Notes: generated by a model from the letters alone, not told the origin. Positions 1-9,734 are shown, counted from the stretch's first letter. The stretch: 51,586 nucleotides of DNA from JAAYAY01 sp964429355 (GCA_964429355.1 CAYSCH010000012.1:1-51586); one strand, 5' to 3'. A program made the numbers and translations.

Positions 1-101
1 TTCGTAGGCAAAACACGGACGCAACCCGAGCGCGGGGCAAGCCCACGCGGCTATCTTCATAACGACTATTTTTCCGGGAATCATGCAAGGCCATGAAAGA
101 A

Positions 102-131
102 AAGGGGCACGGCCTGGGAACCGTGCCCCTT
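102..131 (-). terminator. Rho-independent terminator of hppA
   Basis: Perfect 11-bp inverted repeat, left arm 102-112 and right arm 121-131, with an 8-nt loop. Read on the minus strand the stem is followed by TTTTCTTT (from position 103 down to about 96), which makes it an intrinsic terminator for the pyrophosphatase gene ending at 183. Confidence 0.8.
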
Positions 132-182
132 CGGAAAACGGGTTTGACATGCGTGGACGAGACGCGTTGCTGGGTCGGCGGT

Positions 183-2771
183 TTACTTGCCGCTGTCCGG
201 TTGCGAATCGATTTCCTGCATCTCGGCGGTCTCCTTCTTGGAGTTGAAAATTGCCCAGATGATCAGCGCGACGAAGATCACGACCAGGAGCAGGCCAATC
301 GCACCCTGTGGCTTGGCTCCAGTGGCGGGGTTGGCGTCGCCCGCCATGTTGAAGGCCAGCACAACGCTGGTGAGCGACAACATCGCCACCATGTTCATGA
401 CCTTCACCATCGGGTTGATAGCAGGACCGGCGGTATCCTTCAGGGGGTCGCCCACCGTATCGCCGGTGACCGCCGCCTTGTGCTTTTCGGAACCCTTGCC
501 GAGGTTCCGTTCCGGATCGCGCGGTTCATCCTCGATCATCTTCTTGGCGTTGTCCCAAGCGCCGCCGGCGTTGGCCATGAACACACCGAGCATGACGCCC
601 GACACGATCATGCCGGCCAGGAATCCGCCGAGGGCGAACGGGCCGAGCAGGAGGCCGACGAGCATGGGGCTGAGCACCGCCAGCAGGGCTGGTCCGATCA
701 ACTCGCTCTGTGCGGCGCTGGTGCAGAGATTCACCACACGCCCGTAGTCTGGTTTCTTGGTACCGGCCCAGATTTCTTTATCGCGGAACTGGACTCGGCA
801 TTCCTTGATGATGTAAAACGCAGCGCGCCCCACGGCACGGATCAACATCGAGCTGAACAACCACGGTACGACGCCACCGATCAAAAGGCCGATCAGCACC
901 TTCGGGTCGGCCACCGTCAAGAGCGCCGAATACTTCTCGTACTGGGTCTGCGACATCTCCATGATCTTCTCTTCGGAGCCCATCGCCAGGGTAGCGATGA
1001 AGCTGGCGAACATCGACACGGCCGCGATGACCGCCGAGCCGATGGCGATACCCTTCGTTTCGGCCTTGGTAGTGTTGCCCACCGCATCGAGGTCGGCCAG
1101 GATCTGGCGAGCGCGTTTGTAGGCTTCCTCGCCCATCTCTTCCTTTTCGTAGCCCATCTCGCCGATGCCGTTGGCATTGTCGGCGACCGGTCCGAACACG
1201 TCCATCGAAATCGTGTTGCCGGTCAGGGTGAGCATGCCGATGCCGGCCATGGCCACACCGTAGGCGATGAACACGGCCGAGGTGCCGGTGTAGCAGAACA
1301 CGGACAACGCGATGGCGGCAGCCAGCACAAGGGTGATCATGACCGCCGATTCATACCCCACGGCAAAGCCCTGGATGATGTTGGTGGCGTGTCCCGTCTG
1401 GCAGGCACGGGCCAGGCTCTTGACCGGGGGATGGCTGGTGTGCGTGTAATAGCTGGTGAGCTTGTTGAGCATGATGGCCAACACGATGCCGATGAAGCAG
1501 GTGATAATCGGACGGGTGTCTGCGCCCGCGATCATGTACCAGCCACCGGTAATTTCGTTGGTCGCACTGAGCTGGAAACCGCCCTTGGCCTGCGGGTACT
1601 GGGCAAAGTAAGCGGGGTCGAATCGCAGGTAGGCCAGGCCGAGTACCACGAAGCCGACGACGGAGATGACCGAGCCGATCCAGAAACCGCGGTGCACGCT
1701 GTGCAGGGCGGTGTCGGAGGTGTCGTTGGGGCCGGCCTTCACCGTGTAGGTACTGATGATCGAACCGAGCACACCGATGCCACGGACCAGCAAGGGAAAG
1801 ATCACGCCCTTATGGCCGAAGCTGGCCATACCCAGAATCATCGCCGCCACGATTGTCACTTCGTAGGACTCAAAGATGTCGGCGGCCATACCGGCACAGT
1901 CACCGACGTTGTCGCCCACGTTGTCGGCAATGGTCGCCGCGTTGCGGGGATCGTCTTCAGGAATGTCGGCTTCAACCTTGCCCACGAGGTCCGCGCCCAC
2001 GTCGGCTGCCTTGGTGTAGATACCGCCACCGACACGCATGAACAACGCCAGCAGCGTGCCGCCGAAGCCGAAGCCCAGCAGGGCCTCATAGGCCTGTTCG
2101 CCGTAGATCAGGAAGATGCACGTTCCGCCCAACAGACCCAGGCCGTCGGTGAGCATGCCTGCTACGGTGCCGGTACGGTAGCCGAGCTGCATGGCCTCGC
2201 CGTAGCTGTTGCGAGCGGCGGTTGCGACGCGCAGGTTGCCCGCGGTTGCCAGACGCATGCCGACGAAGCCGACGCACCAACTGAACAGGGCACCGACGAG
2301 AAAGGCGCCGGCACGGCCGTAGGCGAACACATTACCGAACACCGGATCATTGCACTTGGTGAACCAGAGAGCGACGGTAATGACCACGATCAGTGGTCCG
2401 ATTTTGCGGAACTGAGCGCCGAGATACGCGTTCGCCCCCTCGCGAACCGCGTCGGCGATTTCCTGCATTTTCTTGGTGCCTTGCGGGGCCTTGAGGACCT
2501 GGCTGCGGAGCATCAAGGCATAGAGCAGGCCGACGATGGCGATGATCAGGACCAGGATCAGGCCCGCCCGCTCCATGAGGTTGTACTTGGCCGTGTCGAA
2601 CAAGGGTTCAAAGAACTTGAAGTTCCCATGAGCAGCGGGGGCTTCGGTGCCACTTTCGCCGGCTAAGGCGGGGGTCAAGAGATAGACCCCCAGGAACAAC
2701 ACGGCCGCGAGGGCTAGATAGGCTATCTTCGCCTGGCTGGTTCGAAGTGAACGTCTGATTCTACCGATCAT
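183..2771 (-). CDS. hppA: Membrane-bound proton-translocating inorganic pyrophosphatase
   Basis: Hydrolyses cytoplasmic pyrophosphate and couples this to cation pumping across the inner membrane. The 862-residue product has an N-terminal hydrophobic segment (about residues 15-40) and then the many membrane helices of the family. The pyrophosphate-binding loop reads KAADVGADLVGKVEADIPED and is followed by DNVGDNVGDCAGMAADIFE; a second acidic loop GDTVGDPLKDTAGP lies near the C-terminus. The GNTTKAETKG segment has Lys where potassium-dependent enzymes have Ala, so a K+-independent proton pump is inferred. The reading frame runs further upstream, but the ATG at 2771 is preceded by GGAAAGG with 11-nt spacing and begins a sensible membrane-anchor N-terminus. 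Transcribed away from pheA's end with a 220-nt spacer, so probably its own unit. Confidence 0.93.
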   Translation of the reverse strand: MIGRIRRSLRTSQAKIAYLALAAVLFLGVYLLTPALAGESGTEAPAAHGNFKFFEPLFDTAKYNLMERAGLILVLIIAIVGLLYALMLRSQVLKAPQGTKKMQEIADAVREGANAYLGAQFRKIGPLIVVITVALWFTKCNDPVFGNVFAYGRAGAFLVGALFSWCVGFVGMRLATAGNLRVATAARNSYGEAMQLGYRTGTVAGMLTDGLGLLGGTCIFLIYGEQAYEALLGFGFGGTLLALFMRVGGGIYTKAADVGADLVGKVEADIPEDDPRNAATIADNVGDNVGDCAGMAADIFESYEVTIVAAMILGMASFGHKGVIFPLLVRGIGVLGSIISTYTVKAGPNDTSDTALHSVHRGFWIGSVISVVGFVVLGLAYLRFDPAYFAQYPQAKGGFQLSATNEITGGWYMIAGADTRPIITCFIGIVLAIMLNKLTSYYTHTSHPPVKSLARACQTGHATNIIQGFAVGYESAVMITLVLAAAIALSVFCYTGTSAVFIAYGVAMAGIGMLTLTGNTISMDVFGPVADNANGIGEMGYEKEEMGEEAYKRARQILADLDAVGNTTKAETKGIAIGSAVIAAVSMFASFIATLAMGSEEKIMEMSQTQYEKYSALLTVADPKVLIGLLIGGVVPWLFSSMLIRAVGRAAFYIIKECRVQFRDKEIWAGTKKPDYGRVVNLCTSAAQSELIGPALLAVLSPMLVGLLLGPFALGGFLAGMIVSGVMLGVFMANAGGAWDNAKKMIEDEPRDPERNLGKGSEKHKAAVTGDTVGDPLKDTAGPAINPMVKVMNMVAMLSLTSVVLAFNMAGDANPATGAKPQGAIGLLLVVIFVALIIWAIFNSKKETAEMQEIDSQPDSGK

Positions 2772-2957
2772 ACTACGATGCACCTTTCCTGTGAAAAAGG
2801 GAGATGGACGTCGCCTCGTCGATGGTGAGCCCCAGGCGGGAAGGTCCTTGGACCACGGGCAAACTTGTCGACCGGTCCCTGAATGTGTGGAAACCGTCAT
2901 TGTCCCCAGATTGCCGCGAACTGCAAGTCCTAACTGGGGGTCCAGCCGTCAAATTGG

Positions 2958-2972
2958 CGAGGCAGAGCCTCG
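2958..2972 (-). terminator. Possible weak terminator after pheA
   Basis: Six-base perfect inverted repeat (2958-2963 with 2967-2972, 3-nt loop) 20 nt past the pheA stop. On the minus strand it is followed only by CCAATTT, so the uridine tract is poor. It could equally be a leader hairpin of hppA. Confidence 0.25.
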
Positions 2973-2991
2973 ACAAGGCACGCGGAGGCGA

Positions 2992-4146
2992 TCAATTGGC
3001 CCGCCTTGAGGCTGGGAAGGAGCCGAGAATCTCCAGTCGCAAAGTCTTTGATTCGAGTGCCTTGAGGCAACGGATGACCGGATTCTCGGTCTGGTGCCCC
3101 TCAACTTCGACGAAAAAGAGGTAGGTTCGCGGCGAGTCGGGGACGGGGAAGGACTCGATCCAGGTGAGGTTCAGTTGATTCCGCTTGAAGATGCCGAGCA
3201 CGTCGGCCAGGGCTCCGAAGCGATGCTCCGTCTGCATCAGCAAGGCGGTACGGTCGTTACCGGTCGGCTCGGCGGTATGGTCGCCGATGACGGCGAACCG
3301 CGTGGTGTTGTTGCGATTGTCTTCGATGCGTTCGGCGATCACGTTCAGGCCGTAGTGCATTCCGGCCTGCAGACTGGCAATGGCAGCCGCCCCGGGCTTT
3401 TCCAGGGCAAGTTGGGCTGCAGTGGCAGTGCTGGTGACTTCGATGGTGCGAGCGGAAGGCATGTGACGGGCGATCCAGTTTCGACACTGGCTCAGCGGTT
3501 GCTGCTTGCTGTAAACCTCGCGAATTTCGGCGCGAGTGCACTTGCCCAGAAGAAAATGCTGGATTTCCAGCTCCACTTCGCCGCAGATATGCACGGGCAG
3601 GCGAGTGAACATGTCAAGCGTGTCGGCAATCCGCCCGTCGGTTGAGTTCTCAATGGGGACCAGTCCGAAGTCCGCCTGACCGCGGTTCACTTCCTCAAAT
3701 ACGGCCGCGATACTGCCAACTGGTGCGAAGTCGACCGACTGTCCGAAATGGGATATGGCGGCCAGATGGCTGTAGGTGTATAGAGGGCCGAGAAAGGCAA
3801 CCCGTAGCTCCCGGACGAGGGATCGGCACCCGCTGACGACCTCACGCAGAGCCGCTTGAACCGCGTCACGCGGGAGCGGCCCATGTCCGGTGGCAGCCGC
3901 CTTGTTGATTCGTTCGGACTCTTCGGTGAAAACTAGCGGTGCCTGCCCGGCCCGCTTGCGGCATTTCGCGATCTTGACGAGAGTTCTCGCCCGGTCGTGG
4001 AGCAGCCGCACCAGCTCACGGTCCTGATCCGCGAGTTGGCCAATCAGTTCTTCAGCCGTCGCCAGCCCCGGGGCGGCCTTTTTGCTGGGCTTGCTGGGGG
4101 CAGCTGCCTCGTCTGGTGAACCATATCGTTTCTTTGACTTGGCCAT
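2992..4146 (-). CDS. pheA: Chorismate mutase / prephenate dehydratase (P-protein)
   Basis: Phenylalanine biosynthesis: converts prephenate to phenylpyruvate, probably with chorismate mutase activity in the same chain. 384 residues. After a Lys/Ala/Pro-rich N-terminal stretch of about 28 residues comes an AroQ-type helical chorismate mutase segment (about 33-115), then the dehydratase domain (about 117-295) starting RVAFLGPLYTYSH and holding the catalytic TTRF motif close to its end, then a C-terminal ACT domain (GALADVLGIFKRNQLNLTWIE) that normally gives phenylalanine feedback inhibition. The usual TFSH/TYSH and IENS motifs are present. Start at 4146 has only a weak GGAA upstream. Divergent from dnaK across a 538-nt spacer. 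Confidence 0.9.
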   Translation of the reverse strand: MAKSKKRYGSPDEAAAPSKPSKKAAPGLATAEELIGQLADQDRELVRLLHDRARTLVKIAKCRKRAGQAPLVFTEESERINKAAATGHGPLPRDAVQAALREVVSGCRSLVRELRVAFLGPLYTYSHLAAISHFGQSVDFAPVGSIAAVFEEVNRGQADFGLVPIENSTDGRIADTLDMFTRLPVHICGEVELEIQHFLLGKCTRAEIREVYSKQQPLSQCRNWIARHMPSARTIEVTSTATAAQLALEKPGAAAIASLQAGMHYGLNVIAERIEDNRNNTTRFAVIGDHTAEPTGNDRTALLMQTEHRFGALADVLGIFKRNQLNLTWIESFPVPDSPRTYLFFVEVEGHQTENPVIRCLKALESKTLRLEILGSFPASRRAN

Positions 4147-4684
4147 TCAGGAATTCCGGCGGAATGGAAGGAATCTCATGCCCGACCATTTTCGGGGGAT
4201 GATGAGTGAAGCACCCCTTGTACCGCCGAGTCCGCGAATTTGTCAACCGAGTGGCAGAAGAGATTCTCAGGCATGGACGCGGCCTGCCAAACTGGCACAG
4301 ACCCTTTTTACGGGGGGAGTGGCGTGTCAAAATGGCAGCTTCACCGCGTAATCTGTGAACAGACGTTTAATCGATCCTCAAATATAGTGACACAACTCTT
4401 TATATAATAATAAGTTGCGGAGTTTTTCCTAAAGGTGGGGGTGGCGGCACGGCCTTTGCGTAACATTGGTTTCACGGATCGCGGGCTGCTGTGTCTGGCG
4501 GAACGCAATTGCCGAGCTTGAACTGAAAACAAATCCAAGAGACGCCGGCCTGTTCTGGAGCGCGTCTCCTGCGAAGGAAGCCCTGAGAAATCGAGGGCGA
4601 TTGTCGAAGGATCCGACGACGACAAACCTTGGGATCGTCATCGGCCTTCGCAGCGCCCAACTTTATAGACCAAAAGGAGCAGAC
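4147..4684. promoter_or_regulatory. Divergent pheA/dnaK intergenic region
   Basis: A 538-nt spacer carrying the promoters of two diverging genes. The stretch 4370-4410 is strikingly AT-rich for this genome and contains TATAAT at 4403-4408 on the plus strand, a candidate -10 box for dnaK, but no good -35 box lies 16-18 nt upstream. I looked for the CIRCE heat-shock operator (TTAGCACTC with its inverted partner) and did not see it, so dnaK control by HrcA is not supported here. Confidence 0.4.
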
Positions 4685-6610
4685 ATGGCACACGGCGAAA
4701 AGATTATTGGGATCGACCTCGGAACGACCAATTCCGTAGTGGCGGTGATGGAAGGGAAAGAAGCGAAAGTTATCCCCAACCCGGAAGGAAATCGCACGAC
4801 GCCCAGCGTCGTGGCGTTCACGGATAAGGGGGACACGCTCGTGGGCGAGCCGGCCCGGCGTCAAGCGGTTACGAACCCGCGTCGGACGATTTATTCCGTG
4901 AAGCGATTCATGGGCCGCCGTCACAGCGAAGTTGCGTCGGAAGAGAAGATGGTGCCCTACAGTGTCGTAGGGGGACCGCAGGACTATGTCAAGGTCAAGA
5001 TCGACGAGCGGGAATACACTCCGCCCGAGATCTCTGCGAAGACGTTGCGAAAGCTGAAAGAGTCGGCCGAGGCGTACCTGGGCCACAAGGTGAACAAGGC
5101 CGTAATCACCGTGCCCGCCTATTTCAACGACGCTCAGCGCCAGGCGACGAAAGACGCCGGTCAAATCGCCGGCCTCGAGGTGGCTCGAATCATCAATGAG
5201 CCGACCGCCGCATCTTTGGCCTACGGCCTGGACAGGAAGACCACCGAGAAGATCGCCGTGTTCGACTTTGGCGGCGGCACGTTCGATATCTCGATACTCG
5301 AGGTGGCCGATGGCGTCTTCCGTGTGATCAGCACCAACGGCGATACGCACCTCGGCGGCGACGACATCGACCAGATGCTGATCAACTATGTGGCCGACGA
5401 GTTCAAGAAGGAACAGGGGATCGATCTGCGCCAAGACATGATGGCTTTGCAGCGACTCCAGGAGGCCTGCGAGAAGGCGAAGAAGGAATTGAGCTCGGCC
5501 CAATCGACAGACATCAATCTGCCGTTCATTACGGTGGATTCAACAGGGCCGAAACATCTCCAGATGAACATCAGCCGCTCGCGATTCGAGCAGTTGATCG
5601 ATCCGCTGGTAGAACGCTGCCGGCAGCCGGTGCAGAAGGCCCTGTCCGATGCCCGGATGTCGCCCAGCGAAATCGACGAAGTCGTGCTGGTGGGCGGCTC
5701 CACGAGGATCCCGAAGGTCCAGGACCTGGTCCGGACGATGTTTGGCAAGGAACCGCACAAGGGCGTCAATCCCGACGAGGTCGTGGCCGTTGGGGCTGCG
5801 ATTCAGGGGGGCGTACTGGCGGGCGAAGTGCAGGACATTCTCCTGCTCGACGTGACTCCGCTCTCCCTGGGGATCGAAACCCTCGGTGGGGTAATGACCA
5901 AGCTGGTTGAACGCAATACGACGATCCCCACCGAGAAGAAACAGATTTTCAGCACCGCCGACGACAGCCAGACGGCCGTGACCGTGCGGGTCTTCCAGGG
6001 CGAGCGGGAAATGGCAGCCGACAATCGTCTGCTCGCGCAGTTCAACCTGGAAGGCATTCCGCCTGCACCTCGCGGCATTCCTCAAATCGAGGTGACTTTC
6101 GATCTGGACGCGAACGGAATCCTGAATGTTTCCGCCAAGGATCTCGGAACGCAGAAGGAACAGAAAGTCCGCATCGAGCAGTCCTCCGGTCTTTCCGAGA
6201 GCGACATCGAGAAGATGACCAAGGATGCCGAGGCCCACGCCGCCGAGGACAAGAAGAAACGAGAATTGGCAGAACTTCGCAACCGGGCCGATTCGATGTG
6301 CTTCGAGCTGGAAAAGCTCATGAAGGAGCACGACGCGAAGATGCGAGACACCGACAAGGATGCCTTGAAGAAGGCGGTCGAGAAGACTCGCGATGCAACG
6401 AAATCCAACGACGCGGACAAGATCAAGTCGGCGCTGGCCGAGTTGGAGCAGGCTTCGCACGCCTTCAGCAAGGTTCTCTACGAGCAAGCGGGGGCTCAAG
6501 CGGCGGGTGGACCTGCTGCGGGAGCTGCTCCCGGGGGAGCGTCTGAACGCGGCCCGTCCGGTGGCGACGACGATGCGATCGATGCCGAATTCGAGGTCAA
6601 GAACAACTGA
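4685..6610 (+). CDS. dnaK: Molecular chaperone DnaK (Hsp70)
   Basis: ATP-driven chaperone that binds unfolded segments together with DnaJ and GrpE. 641 residues, the normal length. The nucleotide-binding domain starts IIGIDLGTTNSVVAVMEG and has the phosphate and adenosine motifs VPAYFNDAQRQATKDAG, INEPTAASLAYGL, VFDFGGGTFDISIL and VVLVGGSTRIPKVQ. The substrate domain begins about residue 390 (LLLDVTPLSLGIETLGGVMT); the lid is rich in Lys/Glu and the tail is Gly/Ala-rich ending in an acidic DDDAIDAEFE stretch. The frame is open upstream, but ATG 4685 has AAGGAG at 4674-4679, five bases away. Neither grpE nor dnaJ is next to it; clpB follows on the same strand after 344 nt. Confidence 0.97.
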   Translation: MAHGEKIIGIDLGTTNSVVAVMEGKEAKVIPNPEGNRTTPSVVAFTDKGDTLVGEPARRQAVTNPRRTIYSVKRFMGRRHSEVASEEKMVPYSVVGGPQDYVKVKIDEREYTPPEISAKTLRKLKESAEAYLGHKVNKAVITVPAYFNDAQRQATKDAGQIAGLEVARIINEPTAASLAYGLDRKTTEKIAVFDFGGGTFDISILEVADGVFRVISTNGDTHLGGDDIDQMLINYVADEFKKEQGIDLRQDMMALQRLQEACEKAKKELSSAQSTDINLPFITVDSTGPKHLQMNISRSRFEQLIDPLVERCRQPVQKALSDARMSPSEIDEVVLVGGSTRIPKVQDLVRTMFGKEPHKGVNPDEVVAVGAAIQGGVLAGEVQDILLLDVTPLSLGIETLGGVMTKLVERNTTIPTEKKQIFSTADDSQTAVTVRVFQGEREMAADNRLLAQFNLEGIPPAPRGIPQIEVTFDLDANGILNVSAKDLGTQKEQKVRIEQSSGLSESDIEKMTKDAEAHAAEDKKKRELAELRNRADSMCFELEKLMKEHDAKMRDTDKDALKKAVEKTRDATKSNDADKIKSALAELEQASHAFSKVLYEQAGAQAAGGPAAGAAPGGASERGPSGGDDDAIDAEFEVKNN

Positions 6611-6636
6611 GCGCCGCAACGCAGATCGTGTTGTTC

Positions 6637-6674
6637 CGGCCGCGCCGCTTTTATCCCCATCGACGGCGCGGCCG
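6637..6674 (+). other. GC-rich hairpin after dnaK
   Basis: Perfect 11-bp inverted repeat, arms 6637-6647 and 6664-6674 with a 16-nt loop, 26 nt past the dnaK stop. No T-tract follows, so it is more likely an RNA-stabilising or exonuclease-blocking 3' hairpin than a terminator. Confidence 0.55.
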
Positions 6675-6690
6675 AGGACGCACGGCCCCG

Positions 6691-6765
6691 AAAAAGGGGG
6701 CTGAGCTTCATCCGCCGCAAGCACTTCCCGAGCTTGGCGCGAGATGAGTCTCGGCCCCTTTTTTT
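6691..6765 (+). terminator. Long imperfect terminator hairpin between dnaK and clpB
   Basis: A long, nearly continuous stem. Outer arms 6691-6705 and 6750-6764 pair with one G-U and one bulge, then TCATC/GATGA, CGCC/GGCG and AAGC/GCTT pair inward around a 9-nt loop. The 3' arm ends in seven T (6759-6765). This should end dnaK transcription. A second perfect 9-bp hairpin (6754-6762 with 6769-6777) shares the 3' arm and cannot form at the same time. Confidence 0.65.
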
Positions 6766-6954
6766 CGGAAAAGGGGCAACACTTCGGCCAGTTGAGAAAG
6801 CGGGAAAGGTCGACAAGTGGAGAAGGTTTGATCGATCGGCAAAATGCCTGGATGCATGAAATCGCTTTGCCGGTCCGACTCATCATTGCTGCCTTCCGAC
6901 AGACGACCTGCTTCCGATGGCCGACAGATACGAAAAGGGAAGGAGACAAACGCT

Positions 6955-9594
6955 ATGGCGTTCCGATTCGACAAACTCACGATCAAGGCTCAGGAAGCCG
7001 TGACCGCCGCTCAAGGACTTGCTGCGGACCGCGGTAACCCGGAAATCGATCCGCTTCACCTTCTTGCGGCACTGCTCGAAGAGGGTGACGGGGTGGTAAT
7101 ACCCATCCTCGACCAGATCGGCACAAAGACCACTCAATTGAGGACCATGGTCGACGCTGAGTTGGGGCACTTCCCCAAAGCCTCTGGCGGTGTGCCGCCC
7201 CACGGAGGCTCCTCGCTCGGGCAAGTTCTCGAAGAGGCCCAACGCGAAGCGGACCGGATGAAGGACGAGTACGTCTCTACCGAACACCTTTTCCTCGCAC
7301 TGGCGAAAGTCGACTCCAAGGCCAAGCGGATTCTCGACCTGAACGCCATCGAAGAAAGCGATATTCTGAAAGCACTCAAACGGATCCGCGGAAGTGCCCG
7401 GGTGACCGACCAGAACCCGGAGGCCAAGTTCCAGGCCTTGGAGAAGTATGGGATCGATCTGGTGGAGCAGGCCAGGCGGGGCAAACTCGATCCGGTCATC
7501 GGCCGCGACCAGGAAATTCGACGCGTGATCCAGGTGCTGTCCCGGCGCACCAAGAACAACCCCGTCCTGATTGGAGAACCGGGCGTCGGCAAGACGGCAA
7601 TTGCCGAGGGCTTGGCGCTCCGCATCGTCGAGGGGGACGTTCCCCAGAGCCTGAAGAACAAGCGCGTAGTCGCCCTGGATCTGGGAGCATTGATTGCCGG
7701 CACCAAGTTTCGCGGCGAGTTCGAGGAACGGCTCAAGGCGGTCCTCCGCGAAGTCCAGGATGCCGAGGGCAACGTCATCATGTTCATCGACGAGCTGCAC
7801 ACCGTGGTGGGAGCCGGACGAGCTGAAGGCGGAAGCGACGCATCAAATCTTCTCAAGCCGGCTCTGGCTCGCGGGGTTCTCCGCTGCGTCGGCGCGACGA
7901 CGCTCGATGAATATCGCAAATACATCGAGAAAGACGCTGCCTTGGAGAGGCGATTCCAGCCGGTGATCGTCAGTGAGCCCTCGGTCGAGGATACGATCGC
8001 GATCCTCCGCGGCCTGAAGCCACGGTATGAAGCCCACCACAAGGGAGTGAAGATCAAAGACTCGGCACTCGTGGCGGCGGCCCACCTGTCGGAACGATAC
8101 ATTACCGACCGATTCCTCCCCGACAAGGCAATCGACCTGATGGACGAGGCCACGAGCCGGCTGGCGATGGAACTGGAGAGCGTTCCTACCGAGATCGACG
8201 AGGTACAAAGACGGCTTGTGCAGTTGGAGCTTGCCCAACGGCAGCTCGCCGAGGAGACGGAACCCCACGCCAAGGAGCGGCTGGCCGAAGTCGAGAAGGA
8301 GATGCAGGATCTGCGCAACAAGCTCGACGGACTGCGCGCCCAGTGGGATAAGGAGAAGAGCGGCTTGGGCGACGTTCACCAGGTGCGGAAGCGACTGGCG
8401 GACGTCGATCCCGAGTATCGGCTTCTGGAAGCCGGAATCATGGAGAAGACCTCTCGCGGAGAACGTCCGCCGGAGGACGACTATCAACGCCTGGGGAGAC
8501 TCGCCAAGGAGCGGGAGTCCCTCGCCACGCAACTCGAGCGCATGGAATCCGGTCAGCAGACCAGCGACACGCGACGCCTCCTCCGGCAAGTGGTCGGACC
8601 GGAGGAGATTGCCGAGGTCGTCAGCGCGTGGACTCGGATTCCGGTCAGCCGGATGATGGAAACGGAACGGGCCAAGCTGCTGGTCATGGAAGAACGACTG
8701 CATCAGCGGCTGGTCGGACAGGATGAGGCTGTACAGGCTGTTGCCAGTGCGGTGCGGCGAAGTCGAGCCGGGTTGCAGGACCCCAAACGCCCGATCGGTT
8801 CGTTCTTGTTCCTCGGTCCCACGGGGGTTGGCAAGACGGAACTCTGCAAGGCCCTGGCGGAAGTCATGTTCGACAGCGACGATGCGATGGTGCGCCTCGA
8901 TATGAGCGAGTTCATGGAACGCCACACTGTCAGCCGGTTGATTGGAGCGCCTCCGGGATACGTTGGCTATGAAGAGGGCGGACGATTGACCGAAGCAGTC
9001 CGCCGTCGCCCCTATTGCGTGATTCTCCTGGACGAGATCGAGAAGGCTCACCGCGACGTGTTCAACGTTCTTCTGCAGGTGCTCGACGACGGACGCCTGA
9101 CGGACAACCAGGGACACACGGTCGATTTCACCAACACGATCCTGGTCATGACCTCGAACATCGGAAGCCAGATGATTCAGGAAATCACCCGTGAGGGAGG
9201 ATCCCTCCAGGAGATGCGCGAGGCGATAGATCAGATCCTCGGCACTCGCTTCCTTCCTGAGTTCCTCAACCGGATCGACGAGACGATTCTCTTTCATCCT
9301 CTCAGAAAAGAAGAGATTCGCAAGATCGTGACGCTGCAGGTGAAACGCCTTGACGCGCAACTGGAGCAGCACGGTATCAGGCTGGAGATGACCGATGCCG
9401 CGCTGGATACCATCGCGGAGAAAGGGTACGATCCGACGTTTGGTGCCAGACCGCTGAAAAGAGTGATTCAGCAGTACGTGCAGAATCCCCTGGCCGTGGA
9501 GCTTCTCAAGAAGGAGTTGACGGAAGGTTGCGTTGTCCGAGTCGACTCAGACGGCGAGAGCTTCAGCTTCGAGTGCATCGAAAAGACGCCATGA
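6955..9594 (+). CDS. clpB: ATP-dependent disaggregase ClpB (Hsp104 family)
   Basis: Solubilises aggregated proteins together with DnaK. 879 residues, slightly longer than usual (about 860). Clp N-domain repeats occupy residues 1-150. The first AAA+ domain has Walker A GEPGVGKTAIAEG (Lys213) and Walker B VIMFIDELHT. A coiled-coil middle domain (about 415-545) is rich in Glu/Lys/Leu and separates ClpB from ClpA/ClpC. The second AAA+ domain has GPTGVGKTELCK (Lys627), VILLDEIEKAH and the sensor stretch ILVMTSNIGS; a D2-small domain ends it (TFGARPLKRVIQQYVQNPLA). The open frame extends upstream, but ATG 6955 follows AAGGAG at 6940-6945 with 9-nt spacing. No ClpP-binding IGF/L loop was noticed. 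Confidence 0.96.
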   Translation: MAFRFDKLTIKAQEAVTAAQGLAADRGNPEIDPLHLLAALLEEGDGVVIPILDQIGTKTTQLRTMVDAELGHFPKASGGVPPHGGSSLGQVLEEAQREADRMKDEYVSTEHLFLALAKVDSKAKRILDLNAIEESDILKALKRIRGSARVTDQNPEAKFQALEKYGIDLVEQARRGKLDPVIGRDQEIRRVIQVLSRRTKNNPVLIGEPGVGKTAIAEGLALRIVEGDVPQSLKNKRVVALDLGALIAGTKFRGEFEERLKAVLREVQDAEGNVIMFIDELHTVVGAGRAEGGSDASNLLKPALARGVLRCVGATTLDEYRKYIEKDAALERRFQPVIVSEPSVEDTIAILRGLKPRYEAHHKGVKIKDSALVAAAHLSERYITDRFLPDKAIDLMDEATSRLAMELESVPTEIDEVQRRLVQLELAQRQLAEETEPHAKERLAEVEKEMQDLRNKLDGLRAQWDKEKSGLGDVHQVRKRLADVDPEYRLLEAGIMEKTSRGERPPEDDYQRLGRLAKERESLATQLERMESGQQTSDTRRLLRQVVGPEEIAEVVSAWTRIPVSRMMETERAKLLVMEERLHQRLVGQDEAVQAVASAVRRSRAGLQDPKRPIGSFLFLGPTGVGKTELCKALAEVMFDSDDAMVRLDMSEFMERHTVSRLIGAPPGYVGYEEGGRLTEAVRRRPYCVILLDEIEKAHRDVFNVLLQVLDDGRLTDNQGHTVDFTNTILVMTSNIGSQMIQEITREGGSLQEMREAIDQILGTRFLPEFLNRIDETILFHPLRKEEIRKIVTLQVKRLDAQLEQHGIRLEMTDAALDTIAEKGYDPTFGARPLKRVIQQYVQNPLAVELLKKELTEGCVVRVDSDGESFSFECIEKTP

Positions 9595-9628
9595 AAGGCC
9601 GGGTCGCAAGACCGACAAACGCGATTCT

Positions 9629-9657
9629 CCGGTAGCGGTCGTTGTTACCGCTACCGG
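9629..9657. other. Perfect hairpin between clpB and a convergent small gene
   Basis: Eleven-base perfect inverted repeat (9629-9639 with 9647-9657) around a 7-nt loop, sitting between convergent genes. Neither strand has a T-tract after it, so it may be a rho-assisted or bidirectional 3' end structure. Confidence 0.45.
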
Positions 9658-9734
9658 GGCGCATTCTGCTGGCTTCCGCCACCGCAAGGCAATTGCACCA
9701 ACGCCTGGACGGAAGCCCCAACTCGACCGAGCGA

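Noticed and set aside
93..2666. 857-codon open frame on the plus strand antisense to hppA
   Set aside because: It lies opposite a clear pyrophosphatase gene, is rich in His/Gly/Arg/Asp as expected of antisense frames in GC-rich DNA, and has no domain.
4387..4408. GTGACA and TATAAT as a dnaK promoter
   Set aside because: The spacer is only 10 nt, too short for a sigma-70 promoter; only the -10-like box is kept as a weak hint.
6754..6777. Perfect 9-bp hairpin as a separate terminator
   Set aside because: No T-tract follows it on either strand; it is treated as a competitor of the longer terminator hairpin.
7843..9372. Long minus-strand frame within clpB
   Set aside because: Antisense shadow of ClpB; composition of a shadow frame and no ribosome site.
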